Of a stretch of DNA of 64,000 nucleotides, positions 34,683 to 44,336 are shown in pieces. This DNA comes from Pelobacter seleniigenes DSM 18267 (GTDB taxonomy: Bacteria; Desulfobacterota; Desulfuromonadia; Desulfuromonadales; Geopsychrobacteraceae). The stretch covers positions 744,001 to 808,000 of the forward strand of contig NZ_JOMG01000004.1 in the NCBI RefSeq assembly GCF_000711225.1. The letters run 5' to 3'. Within the stretch, counting starts at the first letter, position 1; the number at the start of each line of letters is the position of its first letter. A program made the translations under genes and the position numbers. The notes beneath the pieces are model-generated. The model did no database searches. It had not been told where the DNA came from and saw only the letters and a program-made list of their open reading frames with translations.

Positions 34683-36044
34683 ATGCGCACCAAGATCTCA
34701 AATCTTTATGAAAGGATTCAATCTAGCTACTGGTTTATCCCTTCGATAATGGCTATCCAGGCTTTGGCATTCTCGACAATGATGGTCTATGTCGACTTAC
34801 TGAATGCTCAAATCGAATTTGTCGACTTATCTTGGCTCAAATTGACCGGTGCGACCGGTGAACAGAACATCTTATCCACCATTGCCGGCTCGATGATCAC
34901 CGTCACTGGCGTTATCTTCTCGATCACGGTTGTCTCCCTGTCGTTAACCGCTCAGCAGTACGGACCGCGATTATTGCAGAACTTCCTGCGTAACAGGGGG
35001 AACCAAATTGTCCTGGGGACGGTAACAGCCACATTTCTGTATTGTCTACTGGTTCTGAGAACTGTCAATGAGAGCCAGGGCCAAGAGTTTGTGCCGTATC
35101 TCTCGATCCTTTGTGCCTTATGTTTGGCCGTTTTGTGCGTCGGCATGCTGATTTATTTCATTCATAGCATCACCGTTTCGATTCAGGTTTCCACTGTTAT
35201 TGCCAATGTAAGCCGGGACCTTGGCCGAATGGTAGAGAGGCTCTTTCCCGATAAAATTCCCTGCTACATCACCTCACGCGAGAATGAAATAGTACTTGCC
35301 AACCAAATTCCCGAAGACTTCGCTGAACAGTGCAAACTGTTATCCTGTGATTCCTCAGGATACCTCCAGGCAATTGATTACGATGGACTGCTCAAACTTG
35401 CAGTTGAACATGATCTAATCTTGCGGGTTCTGCACCATGTCGGAGATTTTTTGGTTCGCGAATCAGATTTGATTGAAATCTGGCCGGGAATAAAGTGTGA
35501 GGATAAAGAACTCTGCCAGAGGATTAAGGGGCATTTCATCACAGGACCAAAGAGGATCCAGAATCAAGATCTGAAATTTCTCATCAGAGAGCTTGTAGAG
35601 ATCGCCAGCCGTGCCTTATCCCCAGGCATCAACGACCCGTTCACGGCGATGTCTTGTATTGACCACTTGACCCTGTCGCTTTGCGAACTTGCGCAACGAG
35701 CCTTTCCCTCTCCGGGTCGAATAGATAAGAACAATAAAATTCGAATTATCGATGTCCCCCCATCGTTTCGAGAAATTGTCGATCTGGCGTTTGATCAAAT
35801 ACGGCAATATGGTCGCTCACATACAGTGGTCATTCTTCATCTCCTTGAGGGGATCAGCCGCATCTTGCCGTTCACTCGGAACGTAGAACAGCGTGATGCC
35901 TTACTTCGTCAGGCATCAATTATCGAGCATGACGGCCAGTCGGGGCTGCCAGTGACGGAAGACCGCGAAATGATACATGCCAAGTATCTATGCATCTTCG
36001 AATTAGTTAAGGACAAATTTGGACTAACCGGGGACCTCCCATGA
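34683..36044 (+). CDS. DUF2254 domain-containing membrane protein
   Basis: A 453-residue protein of the DUF2254 family. It has four hydrophobic segments in its first 165 residues (e.g. GSMITVTGVIFSITVVSLSL near 75), then a soluble region with the conserved motif ASRALSPGINDPFTAMSCID near 310. The family is widespread and of unknown function. Here the gene overlaps that of an MscS-type channel by 4 bp (ATGA), so an envelope-stress or osmotic role is plausible by association only. Confidence 0.88.
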   Translation: MRTKISNLYERIQSSYWFIPSIMAIQALAFSTMMVYVDLLNAQIEFVDLSWLKLTGATGEQNILSTIAGSMITVTGVIFSITVVSLSLTAQQYGPRLLQNFLRNRGNQIVLGTVTATFLYCLLVLRTVNESQGQEFVPYLSILCALCLAVLCVGMLIYFIHSITVSIQVSTVIANVSRDLGRMVERLFPDKIPCYITSRENEIVLANQIPEDFAEQCKLLSCDSSGYLQAIDYDGLLKLAVEHDLILRVLHHVGDFLVRESDLIEIWPGIKCEDKELCQRIKGHFITGPKRIQNQDLKFLIRELVEIASRALSPGINDPFTAMSCIDHLTLSLCELAQRAFPSPGRIDKNNKIRIIDVPPSFREIVDLAFDQIRQYGRSHTVVILHLLEGISRILPFTRNVEQRDALLRQASIIEHDGQSGLPVTEDREMIHAKYLCIFELVKDKFGLTGDLP

Positions 36045-37495
36045 TTCAAAGGCAGTTATATAGCAGACCCGGTCGGATGCTTTGCCTGCCTGGTCCAAAG
36101 ATGTGGTGTCTGATAGCACTTTTATGCTTGATCCACATTTTTTTAGCGACATCATCTATTGCTCAGCCCATCTCTTCGTCTGATGTCTCAGCCACGACAG
36201 TAGATGACATGACCGGACCGATTGCGGATCGAATTGAAGTCGAGCCACGCGTCAGCGACGCAGCAATTGCCAAGCGACTAAACAAGATCATGGCCTCGAC
36301 CGGCTGGTTTACCGCACTCGACGTCCAGGTCAAGGACGGTGTGGTCTTCCTGGATGGCCGAACGAGAGAAGCCGAGTTCAGGGCCTGGGCAGCAGAGCTT
36401 GCCAGCAGGACCAGTGATGTGGTTGCCGTGGTCAACCGCATTCAACTTGAGGAGCAATCACCGTGGGAGTTGACCCCGGCCTGGACCGAGATCAACCGTC
36501 TTTGGCAAAAGTTTCTGCAGAAGTTGCCAGGAATGGGTCTTGGTGTCCTGGTCTTAAGCGTCGCCATTCTGTGTGCCATAACGCTGGCCTCGGCCACACG
36601 CCGTGCGCTTGCACAAAGGCTCAAGCCACTACTTCGGGATGTTGCGGCACGTGCCGTCAGCATCCCGATCGTGCTCTTAGGCCTCTACCTGATGCTTCAG
36701 ATCGGTGGCCTTTCAGGCTTGGCGGCGACGGTAGTCGGTGGCACAGGACTTGTCGGTTTAGTTGCCGGAATCGCCTTCCGCGAAATTCTTGAGAACTATC
36801 TGGCGAGTATTCTAATCAGCCTACGTAACCCGTTCAAACTTGATGATCTAGTCGAGATTGCCGGGCACACTGGAATCGTTCAACGGGTAACCACTCGTGG
36901 AACAGTCTTAATGAACCTCGACGGTAACCACGTGCAAATTCCAAACGCCATGGTCTACAAAAGCATTATCCTCAACTTTACGGCAAACCCCAATCGAAGA
37001 GAGACTTTCATCGTTGGCATCGGTTACGAGAACGAAGCCTCGACGGCCCAAAAAATTGCCCTCCATGTGCTCGTTGACCACCCGGCGGTTCTCCAAGAGC
37101 CAGAGCCGTTGGTCTTAGTTGACCGACTCGGCGCGGCCACAGTCGATCTTCAGGTCAGCTTCTGGTATGAAGGAACCAGCTTCAACGGGCCAAAGGTTAG
37201 GTCATCTGTAATCCGCCTGGTCAAAAGGGCTTTTGAAGAACATGGCATCTCAATGCCGGACGAAGCACGTGAAGTCGTGTTCCCCCAAGGTGTACCTGTG
37301 CAGTTGGTCAAGCAGGAGTTGACGAAAGAAACTGAAACCGTTGTTGAGGCTAATAATCAAGGAACCCTGGAACCCAACCTGATCAAAGCCACTGGTGAAG
37401 GGGATTTTAGTAGTGAAGACGAATTGCTGAGAAAACAGGCGCGACAAGCCAGAAACCCTGAAGAGGGGGCTGACCTTCTCAATGAAAAAGGATAA
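36041..37495 (+). CDS. MscS-family mechanosensitive channel with BON domain
   Basis: The 484-residue protein has a signal peptide (cleavage near AQPISSS, about residue 43), a BON domain at about residues 70-130 (KDGVVFLDGRTREAEFRAWA), three or more membrane helices and the MscS pore/beta region (GLVGLVAGIAFREILENYLASI near 230, then NPFKLDDLVEIAGHTGIV near 262). MscS channels release solutes on hypo-osmotic shock; BON domains are thought to bind phospholipids or envelope surfaces. A BON domain in the periplasmic N terminus is a known variant. The last 60 residues are charged and low-complexity. Confidence 0.9.
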   Translation: MIQRQLYSRPGRMLCLPGPKMWCLIALLCLIHIFLATSSIAQPISSSDVSATTVDDMTGPIADRIEVEPRVSDAAIAKRLNKIMASTGWFTALDVQVKDGVVFLDGRTREAEFRAWAAELASRTSDVVAVVNRIQLEEQSPWELTPAWTEINRLWQKFLQKLPGMGLGVLVLSVAILCAITLASATRRALAQRLKPLLRDVAARAVSIPIVLLGLYLMLQIGGLSGLAATVVGGTGLVGLVAGIAFREILENYLASILISLRNPFKLDDLVEIAGHTGIVQRVTTRGTVLMNLDGNHVQIPNAMVYKSIILNFTANPNRRETFIVGIGYENEASTAQKIALHVLVDHPAVLQEPEPLVLVDRLGAATVDLQVSFWYEGTSFNGPKVRSSVIRLVKRAFEEHGISMPDEAREVVFPQGVPVQLVKQELTKETETVVEANNQGTLEPNLIKATGEGDFSSEDELLRKQARQARNPEEGADLLNEKG

Positions 37496-37689
37496 GCCTT
37501 CAGCTACCGCCTTCCTGATGTTGATCAGCATTGAAAAATGACCCACCATCGGCGTCCAACTTTGACCTAGCTATTTGATTGTTTTCCCCCTGTAGGAAGT
37601 AATTGCCGCCATTTAGATGACTCTTGACCCTGTGCCGATTTTGCGAAAAAGCGAGCCAAGATTGCATGCTGATCAACAGGGACAAGATT

Positions 37690-38367
37690 TCAATTCGTCG
37701 GCATCACCTCAATCTCTCTCACGGTGCTATGGTGGGGAGCATTCAGGGCAAAAACGACCGCGCTTGCAATGTCCGTTGGTTTCAGCTTATCTGGTTTTGG
37801 CTCGTCAAAAAACTCGGTGTTGACCATTCCTGGACAGATGATCGTGCAGCGACCTCCCCACTCCTTCATCTCTCTTGCGAGATTATGCCCAAAACCGGAA
37901 GCGAACCACTTGGAAGCGCCGTAAACGGAACCAGACAAATAGACTTTACCAGCGACTGAGCTTGTTATAAGAAAATGCCCCTTCGTCTCTCTTAAATGCG
38001 GCAATGTCGTCTTTGCGGTATACAAAAGAGCTTTCACATTCAAATCGATCATCTGGTCCCACTCTTTGGGATCGCCATTTTCCATACCCGCTTTGTCTAG
38101 ACCTTTGCCGGCATTTGCATAGACAGCGTCAATTTTCCCAAACTTCTCAACTGTTGCCTGGACCGCTTTATCAAGTTCTTTTAGCTTAGTGATGTCGGCA
38201 GGAATAGCAATGGCGTTGTCCTTTCCGACTTCATCAACAATTTCTTTCAGTTTGCTTTTACGTCTTGCCACCAGTGCGAGTTTATAGCCATTCTTGGCGG
38301 CCATAAAAGCAGTTGCGCGACCAATGCCGCTTGAAGCGCCAGTTATCAGTAAAACCTTTTCTTTCAT
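37690..38367 (-). CDS. SDR-family NAD(P)-dependent oxidoreductase
   Basis: I place the start at ATG 38367 (MKEKVLLITGASSG), behind GGAG; the frame upstream is non-homologous. The 225-residue classical short-chain dehydrogenase has the cofactor motif TGASSGIGRA near residue 9, NAG in VYANAGKG near 82, catalytic Ser in ITSSVAGKV near 130 and the YGASK Tyr/Lys pair near 145. ARRK after the second strand favours NADP. The substrate is unknown. The gene stands alone and points away from the epimerase gene. Confidence 0.9.
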   Translation of the reverse strand: MKEKVLLITGASSGIGRATAFMAAKNGYKLALVARRKSKLKEIVDEVGKDNAIAIPADITKLKELDKAVQATVEKFGKIDAVYANAGKGLDKAGMENGDPKEWDQMIDLNVKALLYTAKTTLPHLRETKGHFLITSSVAGKVYLSGSVYGASKWFASGFGHNLAREMKEWGGRCTIICPGMVNTEFFDEPKPDKLKPTDIASAVVFALNAPHHSTVREIEVMPTN

Positions 38368-38863
38368 ATTTTCTCCAATATTGAAAGTTGATAGGAATTT
38401 GCTTTTAAGAGATGCGCCAACGGCGCGGCGGAACCGCTCCTCCCGACCTGCCGTCACCATAGTTCTCCTAAAATTCAGCCCTTCTCTTTATATTACCGCT
38501 CTTCGATTGTCCGTCAAATCCACAACCCAGGCAGGTAAACCTTTCAAGCCCAACGGCTCTTAACGGTCATGAAATAGATAAATCTGGGGCAGGCTGAATA
38601 TTCCGGTTTCAAAAAATAATGAATTTTGCAAAGACATCAGCTGCTGCAACGATGTCCCATATCTAGGTTTGTCCCGATCCTTTTTCACAAGTTTTGCAGA
38701 GATTTTTGAAGTAATGAGGCGATCCAACAATTTGTGCTATGATTCGCCGGATCATTCAAAACAAGTTGTTGAAAAAGTCCACCCCTGGCCTCTTTCAAGA
38801 CCGGTGGAGAAAAGTGAGAGTTTCTCCACCTTTGCAAATTCAGATTCTAAAAAATAGTATGGT
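38368..38863. other. Divergent intergenic region with hairpin
   Basis: About 500 bp between the SDR gene and the epimerase gene. A perfect hairpin (GGTGGAGAAA, 38803-38812, and TTTCTCCACC, 38821-38830, with an 8-nt loop) lies 33 bp before the epimerase start, where it would be in the leader of that mRNA. No T-run follows, so it is not a classic terminator. No other gene is supported here. Confidence 0.45.
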
Positions 38864-39883
38864 GTGCATCAATTGAGTAAAAAGCGAATTTTCATTACAG
38901 GGATCGCAGGTTTTTTAGGGAGTCATATAGCGGACAGGTGTCTGGCTGAAGGGTACAGGGTGTCGGGATGTGACAACCTGACGGGTGGCTATCTTGACAA
39001 TGTTCCGCGTGGTGCTGTGTTTCATCAGGTCGATTGCAATGATTTTGCGTCACTGGCCCCTTTGATGAAAGATGTCGATATCGTCTACCATTGCGCGGCT
39101 ACAGCTTATGAAGGCCTCTCCGTCTTCAGCCCCCATCTGGTGACCCGGAACGTGGTCACGGCCACCAGTGGCGTTGTTTCCGCGGCGGCGGCCGGAGGGG
39201 TGGGGCGCTTTGTGCTCTGCTCGTCCATGGCCAGGTACGGCACAAATAAGGTTCCGTTTACCGAGGATATGGTGCCGGCTCCTCAGGACCCTTACGGTAT
39301 CGCCAAATGGAGTGCGGAACGGCTGCTGGCCAATATCGCCGAAACCCACGGGATGGAGTGGGTGGTGGCGGTTCCTCACAATATCATCGGGCCACGGCAG
39401 CGCTATGACGATCCCTATCGCAACGTGGCCGCTATCTTCATCAACCTGATGTTGCAAGGACGGCAACCCTATATCTACGGGGATGGCAATCAGAAACGCT
39501 GCTTCAGTTTTGTCTCTGATGTGGTGGATCCGCTTTTCCTTATGGCGACCAACGACCGTTGTGTCCGGGAGGTGATCAATATTGGCCCCGATGATGAATT
39601 TGTGACCATCAACGAGCTTGCCACCATGATCGCTCGGCTTCTTGACTTTGATCTGCAACCGAATCGGATCGATGGTCGTCCCCAGGAGGTTTCCTTTGCC
39701 AACTGCAACGCCGACAAAGCCCGGCGCTTGCTCGCTTACCAGCCGAAGGTGAAACTCGAAGAGGGCTTGGTGGTTATGATTGACTGGATAAAATCGCGTG
39801 GACCGCGGCCTTTTCTGCATAATGTGGAGTTGGAAATAGCCGGGCCGACTGCGCCGAAAACATGGTCGAAGAAGATCCTGTGA
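38864..39883 (+). CDS. NAD-dependent epimerase/dehydratase (extended SDR)
   Basis: The 339-residue protein is an extended SDR of the UDP-glucose 4-epimerase type: GIAGFLGSHIAD near residue 13 (Gly motif for NAD), YHCAATAYEG near 75, Ser/Met in LCSSMARYG near 120, catalytic YGIAK near 148 and the substrate-binding region NIIGPRQRYDDPYRN near 175. It would interconvert nucleotide sugars for surface polysaccharide. The start is taken at GTG 38864, which has no good ribosome site, so the true start may differ. Its stop is followed by a strong AAGGAGG that appears to serve the next gene. Confidence 0.88.
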   Translation: MHQLSKKRIFITGIAGFLGSHIADRCLAEGYRVSGCDNLTGGYLDNVPRGAVFHQVDCNDFASLAPLMKDVDIVYHCAATAYEGLSVFSPHLVTRNVVTATSGVVSAAAAGGVGRFVLCSSMARYGTNKVPFTEDMVPAPQDPYGIAKWSAERLLANIAETHGMEWVVAVPHNIIGPRQRYDDPYRNVAAIFINLMLQGRQPYIYGDGNQKRCFSFVSDVVDPLFLMATNDRCVREVINIGPDDEFVTINELATMIARLLDFDLQPNRIDGRPQEVSFANCNADKARRLLAYQPKVKLEEGLVVMIDWIKSRGPRPFLHNVELEIAGPTAPKTWSKKIL

Positions 39884-39966
39884 TAAGGAGGATATCGGAC
39901 TTTACATGAATCTGCTACGAAACCGTCTGATCGGCCCATATTCCCGATCCTTTTCGACAAATAGCT

Positions 39967-41346
39967 ATGGCTATTCGCTCTCAAATGATCGAAAATCTGT
40001 TCTCGAGCAGCCAATTTCTCGCAATGATCCGCAAAGTCCGACAGCCTCCTATGCTGCTCGATAACGAAACGGAAGGCGCAGGGCTCACACCAAAGGCCGC
40101 TACGCTTTTGGCGGAGGCCACGGCATTGGAAGGACGCCTGCATCGGCCCGGAGTGCGCGATGACTATCGCACCCGGCTCGAGCAGGTTGTCTTATTGGCT
40201 ACCAGTCGGCTGGATAGCGCGGTGGAAAACCGCGAGGTTAAGTTGCTGCAATGGCTGTTGGTTCAGGCTCAGGCGGCCCGGGCCGAGGATGCGCGTTATG
40301 GTGCCGGGCAGCTTTCGCGTGGGTCGCAGCGGGCGCCAACCTTGGCAGATTGTGAAGACGGCTGGCAGCGCGTTAAGGAGATCGTTTGCACTGCAGAAGA
40401 GTCGGCATTGGAGGCCGCTCGATTTGCCCGGCTACTTGATACCGCCAAAGCGCAAGCGCTGGCCTGCAGAGCTGAGGCTGCTGCAAATGCCGCCAGACAA
40501 ATCATCACAGAGCGGAACCGCGCCTACACCTTTCATGCCGATCCCGGTTTTTCCTTTGGTGAAGGCTGGTACCTGGCTGCTGCGGCACTGTTTGCCGGCC
40601 TTCTCATTCAGATTCGGCCTGGCGCTGTCCAGGAATTGCCGGCCAAGCGCTTCCTTTGCGCTGCCGGCCTAGTAGGCTCCCTGCGCCCATATCGGTCTCG
40701 TCCGGCGAGTCCCAAACATCTGACCCACATCATTGCTGAAGCTTTTCATGCCGACGCGCCCACAGCACAACGCACCCTGCGCGCAGCATTTCTGGGCGAC
40801 GAGTCGCCAGCGGCTTCCTTAAGATCATGGATCGATGGCAAGGTGGGCGGAAACCCTGAACAGAAGGTGCTGCTATGGGTTCGAACGGGTGACCATGATG
40901 CCGGGCGCAATACCTGCTTCGATGAATTGCACCAGCTTGCTGAACTGGTATCGGATGCCGGGCTCATGCCCATCTTTTTCGGCGATGCTGTTCCTTTAGA
41001 GCTGGTTCCGACACGCGCTGTCAACCTGACCCTGTGCTGGAAAGAACCGCTCTTTCAGGGGCCGGACATGCGCCGAGCTCAACTGCAACTGTTTGAAGAG
41101 TTGCGGTGCCGCCACGGTCTGGTGGGACAGCTTGGTGTGACTACGGCCGGCATGGACGGACCGGCGCTGATGGGATTACCCACCCTTTATCTCACCCAGG
41201 AACGCAACGTCCGCCTGGGCAAGTGGGTGGGCGCCGTTCCGGGCTATCAGGAAGTCGTGCGCGAACCGGGCTATTTTGACATCATCCGCACCACCCTGCA
41301 GCAGTGGCAGCAGTCAGCCCCCGGGCTTGCTGACCGAATCTCTTGA
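39967..41346 (+). CDS. Hypothetical protein, possibly glycan-related
   Basis: A 459-residue protein I cannot assign. The N-terminal 185 residues are helical and Ala/Arg/Leu-rich. A hydrophobic stretch near 195 (YLAAAALFAGLLIQI) could be a membrane segment. The C-terminal 170 residues (LLWVRTGDHDAGRNTCFDEL, then GMDGPALMGLPTLYLT) have a Rossmann-like look reminiscent of GT-B glycosyltransferases, in which GPALMGLPT would be the donor-binding loop. It follows the epimerase by 83 bp, supporting a sugar-related role (inference). A strong AAGGAGG at 39885-39891 instead precedes a 52-codon frame starting at ATG 39906, so the N terminus may be frameshifted or misassigned. Confidence 0.6.
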   Translation: MAIRSQMIENLFSSSQFLAMIRKVRQPPMLLDNETEGAGLTPKAATLLAEATALEGRLHRPGVRDDYRTRLEQVVLLATSRLDSAVENREVKLLQWLLVQAQAARAEDARYGAGQLSRGSQRAPTLADCEDGWQRVKEIVCTAEESALEAARFARLLDTAKAQALACRAEAAANAARQIITERNRAYTFHADPGFSFGEGWYLAAAALFAGLLIQIRPGAVQELPAKRFLCAAGLVGSLRPYRSRPASPKHLTHIIAEAFHADAPTAQRTLRAAFLGDESPAASLRSWIDGKVGGNPEQKVLLWVRTGDHDAGRNTCFDELHQLAELVSDAGLMPIFFGDAVPLELVPTRAVNLTLCWKEPLFQGPDMRRAQLQLFEELRCRHGLVGQLGVTTAGMDGPALMGLPTLYLTQERNVRLGKWVGAVPGYQEVVREPGYFDIIRTTLQQWQQSAPGLADRIS

Positions 41347-41505
41347 AATTGGCAAGATCGGTTGGAAATACATCGTTTTTATGACAGCGCTGGTTGCAAA
41401 GGCTACTTTTGATCAATTCAACAGCCGTGCGCAGAAATGCCGCGTGACTTCAACGGTTACCGGTGATTTGTCTTACAAAAGATTGAATAACATCGAGGGG
41501 AAGAA

Positions 41506-42697
41506 ATGGCTCTGGATTACGCCACATTAGAGTTGCTCCGCCAAAATCGTTTGCCTGGCGGTTACTGCGTGCTCAGCATGCGCCGCTGGTGGCCGGTTTT
41601 CTGGACCGGGTATTCATTGTGCCCAATGTCCGCAATCTGTCTCAGGCAGATTTGGTCGAGGCTTTAGAAGACGAGCTCTTCACTTTGCGTGAACAACTGG
41701 GTGCTGAAGCTTTTCCCGGAACTGCGCAAAGTTATCTTAATGATTGGGCCGACAACGACAAGGGATGGTTGCGGAAATTTTATCCACCCGGGACGGACGA
41801 ACCATACTTTGACCTGACTCCGGCAACGGAAAAGCGGCGGAGTTGTTTGCTTCTTTGGTTGAACTGATCAGGGAAAAACAGCCTGTTTTAATCCCCTGGC
41901 TGGTCAAGCGACCGTTGCGTGCCTTGGCCTTGGCCGAAGATTGGCCGCAACTACTGGATATTGTCGCCTGGTGTTTGACCCATCCTCGGCCCGCGATATA
42001 TCTGCGACAGATCGATCTGCCGGGTGTTCATACCAAATTGATCGAAGGCCATCGCGGGGTACTGACGGAACTCCTTGACCTTGTCTTGCCTGAGGATTGC
42101 ATTGATGGGGTGCACACGGGCATCGGCGGCTTCTGCCGGCGGTATGGGTTCATCGACAAACCTGCGCGAGTTCGTTTTCGGGTGTTGGCCGCGAATGTTC
42201 GATTGCTGCCAGTCGAAGCAGATCAGGATATCACCCTGACTCAGGCCGCCTTTGCCACCCTTGATCCGCCAGTAGCGAAGGTCTTCATCACTGAAAACGA
42301 GGTCAACTTTCTGGCCTTTCCGGAGGTTCCTGATGCACTGGTCATTTTCGGGGCGGGATATGGCTTTGACAACCTTGCCGCCGCCCCTTGGCTGCACCGG
42401 AAGAACCTTTATTATTGGGGGGATATCGATACCCATGGTTTTGCCATTCTCAACCAGCTGCGTGGCTTTTTTCCCCACGTGGAATCTTTTCTCATGGATC
42501 AGCAGACACTTTTGGCCCATAGATCTCTTTGGGGCGTTGAGGGGCAGCCTGAAACCGGGATGCTTTCCCGATTAAACGCTGAGGAATCAACCCTTTATGA
42601 TCAACTGCGGTAAAATCACTGGGGAGATCGAGTTCGACTTGAGCAAGAGCGGATAAGGTTCGATTTATTACTTGAGGTCCTGCACGAGTTGGTCTGA
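41506..42697 (+). pseudogene. Wadjet defence relic: JetA N-terminus joined to JetD C-terminus
   Basis: The locus starts at ATG 41506 with LELLRQN, shifts frame near 41555 (WRLLRAQHAPLVAGFLDRVF follows) and reads as the N-terminal ~105 residues of JetA (DUF3375), including DDKGWLRKFYPPG-like sequence (DNDKGWLRKFYPPGTDEP) and FDLTPATEK. A second one-base loss in an A-run near 41830 shifts into a frame that passes directly into JetD: PWLVKRPLRALALAEDW, YLRQIDLPGVHTK, then the DUF2220 TOPRIM region ITENEVNF and YWGDIDTHGFAILNQL. A TAA at 42611-42613 interrupts the frame; the remaining 28 codons (WGDRVRLEQERIRF) still match the JetD end. The rest of jetA, jetB, jetC and the start of jetD are missing. 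JetABCD is an SMC-type anti-plasmid system; this copy is dead. Confidence 0.85.
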
Positions 42698-43066
42698 AAC
42701 AATAGGCTTTTTTTATAAGAAGCGGGTGCGGAGTATGGGGTATCATTTTGATGCCTATGATACGTCTTTGGGCGACTACGCGAGTTCACCTTGCAAACCC
42801 TTTGCAAAACATGCTACCAATTCTGTCTGTCATTTGTCGAACCAGCCGCCCGGTATCCATGGGCATTATCAAATCAAGACTGGTCTCGACTCTCATTTCG
42901 TAATACATGTGAATCAGATCTTCCGCTTCAATATTGCCAGGGCCGTTTGGCACGGCAGGCTTGGGGAAGCTTTTCAATCAGCTTTTCGTTGCCCTGTTAC
43001 CTCTAACGGCTGAGCAGGTACGCAATTATTTCAAGCCTTTAAAGATCGTTTAAGCTCCTTGATGGC
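42698..43066. other. Spacer between Wadjet relic and AbrB-family gene
   Basis: About 370 bp. A 63-codon frame on the minus strand (42786-42977) has a protein-like sequence (EAEDLIHMYYEMRVETSLDL) but a stop immediately upstream and no ribosome site, so it may be a scrap of an older gene. I see no other feature. Confidence 0.35.
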
Positions 43067-43087
43067 TTGGCCATAGAATTCAATGCA

Positions 43088-44197
43088 ATGATAAACAACA
43101 ATAAAAAAACTCTATTTCAGTGGTTCTTTCTTTTCGCGCTGTCCTTTGCCCTATTCTTCGGATTTCATCATTTCCGGCTCCCTGCCGCACTTTTGCTTGG
43201 GCCGATGCTGGCGGCGATTTTGCTGTCATCCTTTGACCTGACGGTCACCGTCAGCAAGCCGTTGTTTGTGCTTGCCCAGTCATTTGTTGGTATTATGATT
43301 GCCGGACAGCTGCCGGTGACCATTTTATCGCAGGTTTCGGTCCACTGGCCAATCTTCCTCAGCGGTGCCCTGTTTACTGTTGTTGCTGCGGCCGTGTTGG
43401 GTTGGTTACTGTCCAGATCCGGGCTTTTTTCAGGCAATACGGCAATTTGGGGGACTTCACCCGGTGCGGCAACGGTCATGACCGTCATGTCCGAGTCCTT
43501 TGGAGCGGATATCAGGCTGGTGGCGTTGATGCAATACCTGCGGGTTGCCTGCTGCACTTTTTCCGTGACGTTGGTTGCCAAGTACCTCGGGGGGAGCGGC
43601 GACCATCCGCCGTCTCCGCACTTTGATCTCTTCACAATCAGCTCAGGCCGTGATTTCCTCTGGACCGCAGCGATTGCCGTTTTGACTTTTGTGTTTTTGC
43701 AAAAGGTCAACAAGCAGAGTATGGCTTTTATCCTGCCTATGGTTCTGGGGATAGCCTTCAAAATGCTTGGACTGACACAAATTGTTCTGCCGGGAGCTCT
43801 GGTCGCCATCGCCTATACCATTATCGGTTGGAGCATCGGGCTGCGCTTTACCCGGGCAATTCTCCGGCATGCCGCCAAGCTTATGCCTGTCTTATTACTG
43901 TCCATTGCCGTGTTGATCGCAGTGAATGCAGCGTTTGGTTTGGTCATCGCCAAATGGGCGGGGACTGATTATCTGACCGCCTTTCTGGCAACCAGCCCGG
44001 GTGGCGCGGATTCTGTCGCCATTATTGCAGCATCGACTCCGGTCGATGTCGGTTTTGTGGTGTCGATGCAGATCATCCGGTTTTTTATGGTGATCATTTT
44101 AAGCCCGGTGCTGGCTCGCTGGCTTTCCAACCTGAGGCGGAGTTCCGTTGGTGTTGTGGAGTCGCAAGGTATCGAAAGAGATGAGTGTTCCGACTGA
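43088..44197 (+). CDS. AbrB-family integral membrane protein (ammonia monooxygenase-like, PF05145)
   Basis: A 369-residue membrane protein of the bacterial AbrB duplication family, with about ten helices arranged as two similar halves: LPAALLLGPMLAAILLS and WGTSPGAATVMTVMSESFGAD in the first, FLATSPGGADSVAIIAAS in the second. The paired S-P-G-(A/G)-A motifs mark the repeat. Despite the name it is not the AbrB transition-state regulator; the function is unsettled and transport is likely. I use ATG 43088 because it gives a clean cytoplasmic N terminus before helix 1; TTG 43067 is in frame too. A terminator follows 72 bp after the stop. Confidence 0.87.
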   Translation: MINNNKKTLFQWFFLFALSFALFFGFHHFRLPAALLLGPMLAAILLSSFDLTVTVSKPLFVLAQSFVGIMIAGQLPVTILSQVSVHWPIFLSGALFTVVAAAVLGWLLSRSGLFSGNTAIWGTSPGAATVMTVMSESFGADIRLVALMQYLRVACCTFSVTLVAKYLGGSGDHPPSPHFDLFTISSGRDFLWTAAIAVLTFVFLQKVNKQSMAFILPMVLGIAFKMLGLTQIVLPGALVAIAYTIIGWSIGLRFTRAILRHAAKLMPVLLLSIAVLIAVNAAFGLVIAKWAGTDYLTAFLATSPGGADSVAIIAASTPVDVGFVVSMQIIRFFMVIILSPVLARWLSNLRRSSVGVVESQGIERDECSD

Positions 44198-44268
44198 ATA
44201 GTGAAAGTCAACAATCCCAGTAGAAATTAACCGGCCTGCTTGGTCATGCCGTCAGTTCGCTCAGAAAA

Positions 44269-44303
44269 AATCAGGGTCATCCATATCTGGGATGACCCTG
44301 ATT
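44269..44303. terminator. Rho-independent terminator
   Basis: A perfect 14-bp stem (AATCAGGGTCATCC and GGATGACCCTGATT) with a 7-nt loop is preceded by an A-run and followed by a T-rich stretch. It sits between the convergent AbrB-family gene and the cytochrome remnant and can serve both. Confidence 0.85.
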
Positions 44304-44336
44304 CTCTTACTTTTTCAATCTGCTATAAACGAATTG

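Noticed and set aside
42786-42977. 63-codon minus-strand frame near the Wadjet relic
   Set aside because: A stop lies directly upstream and there is no ribosome site; it could be a gene scrap, but no family could be named.
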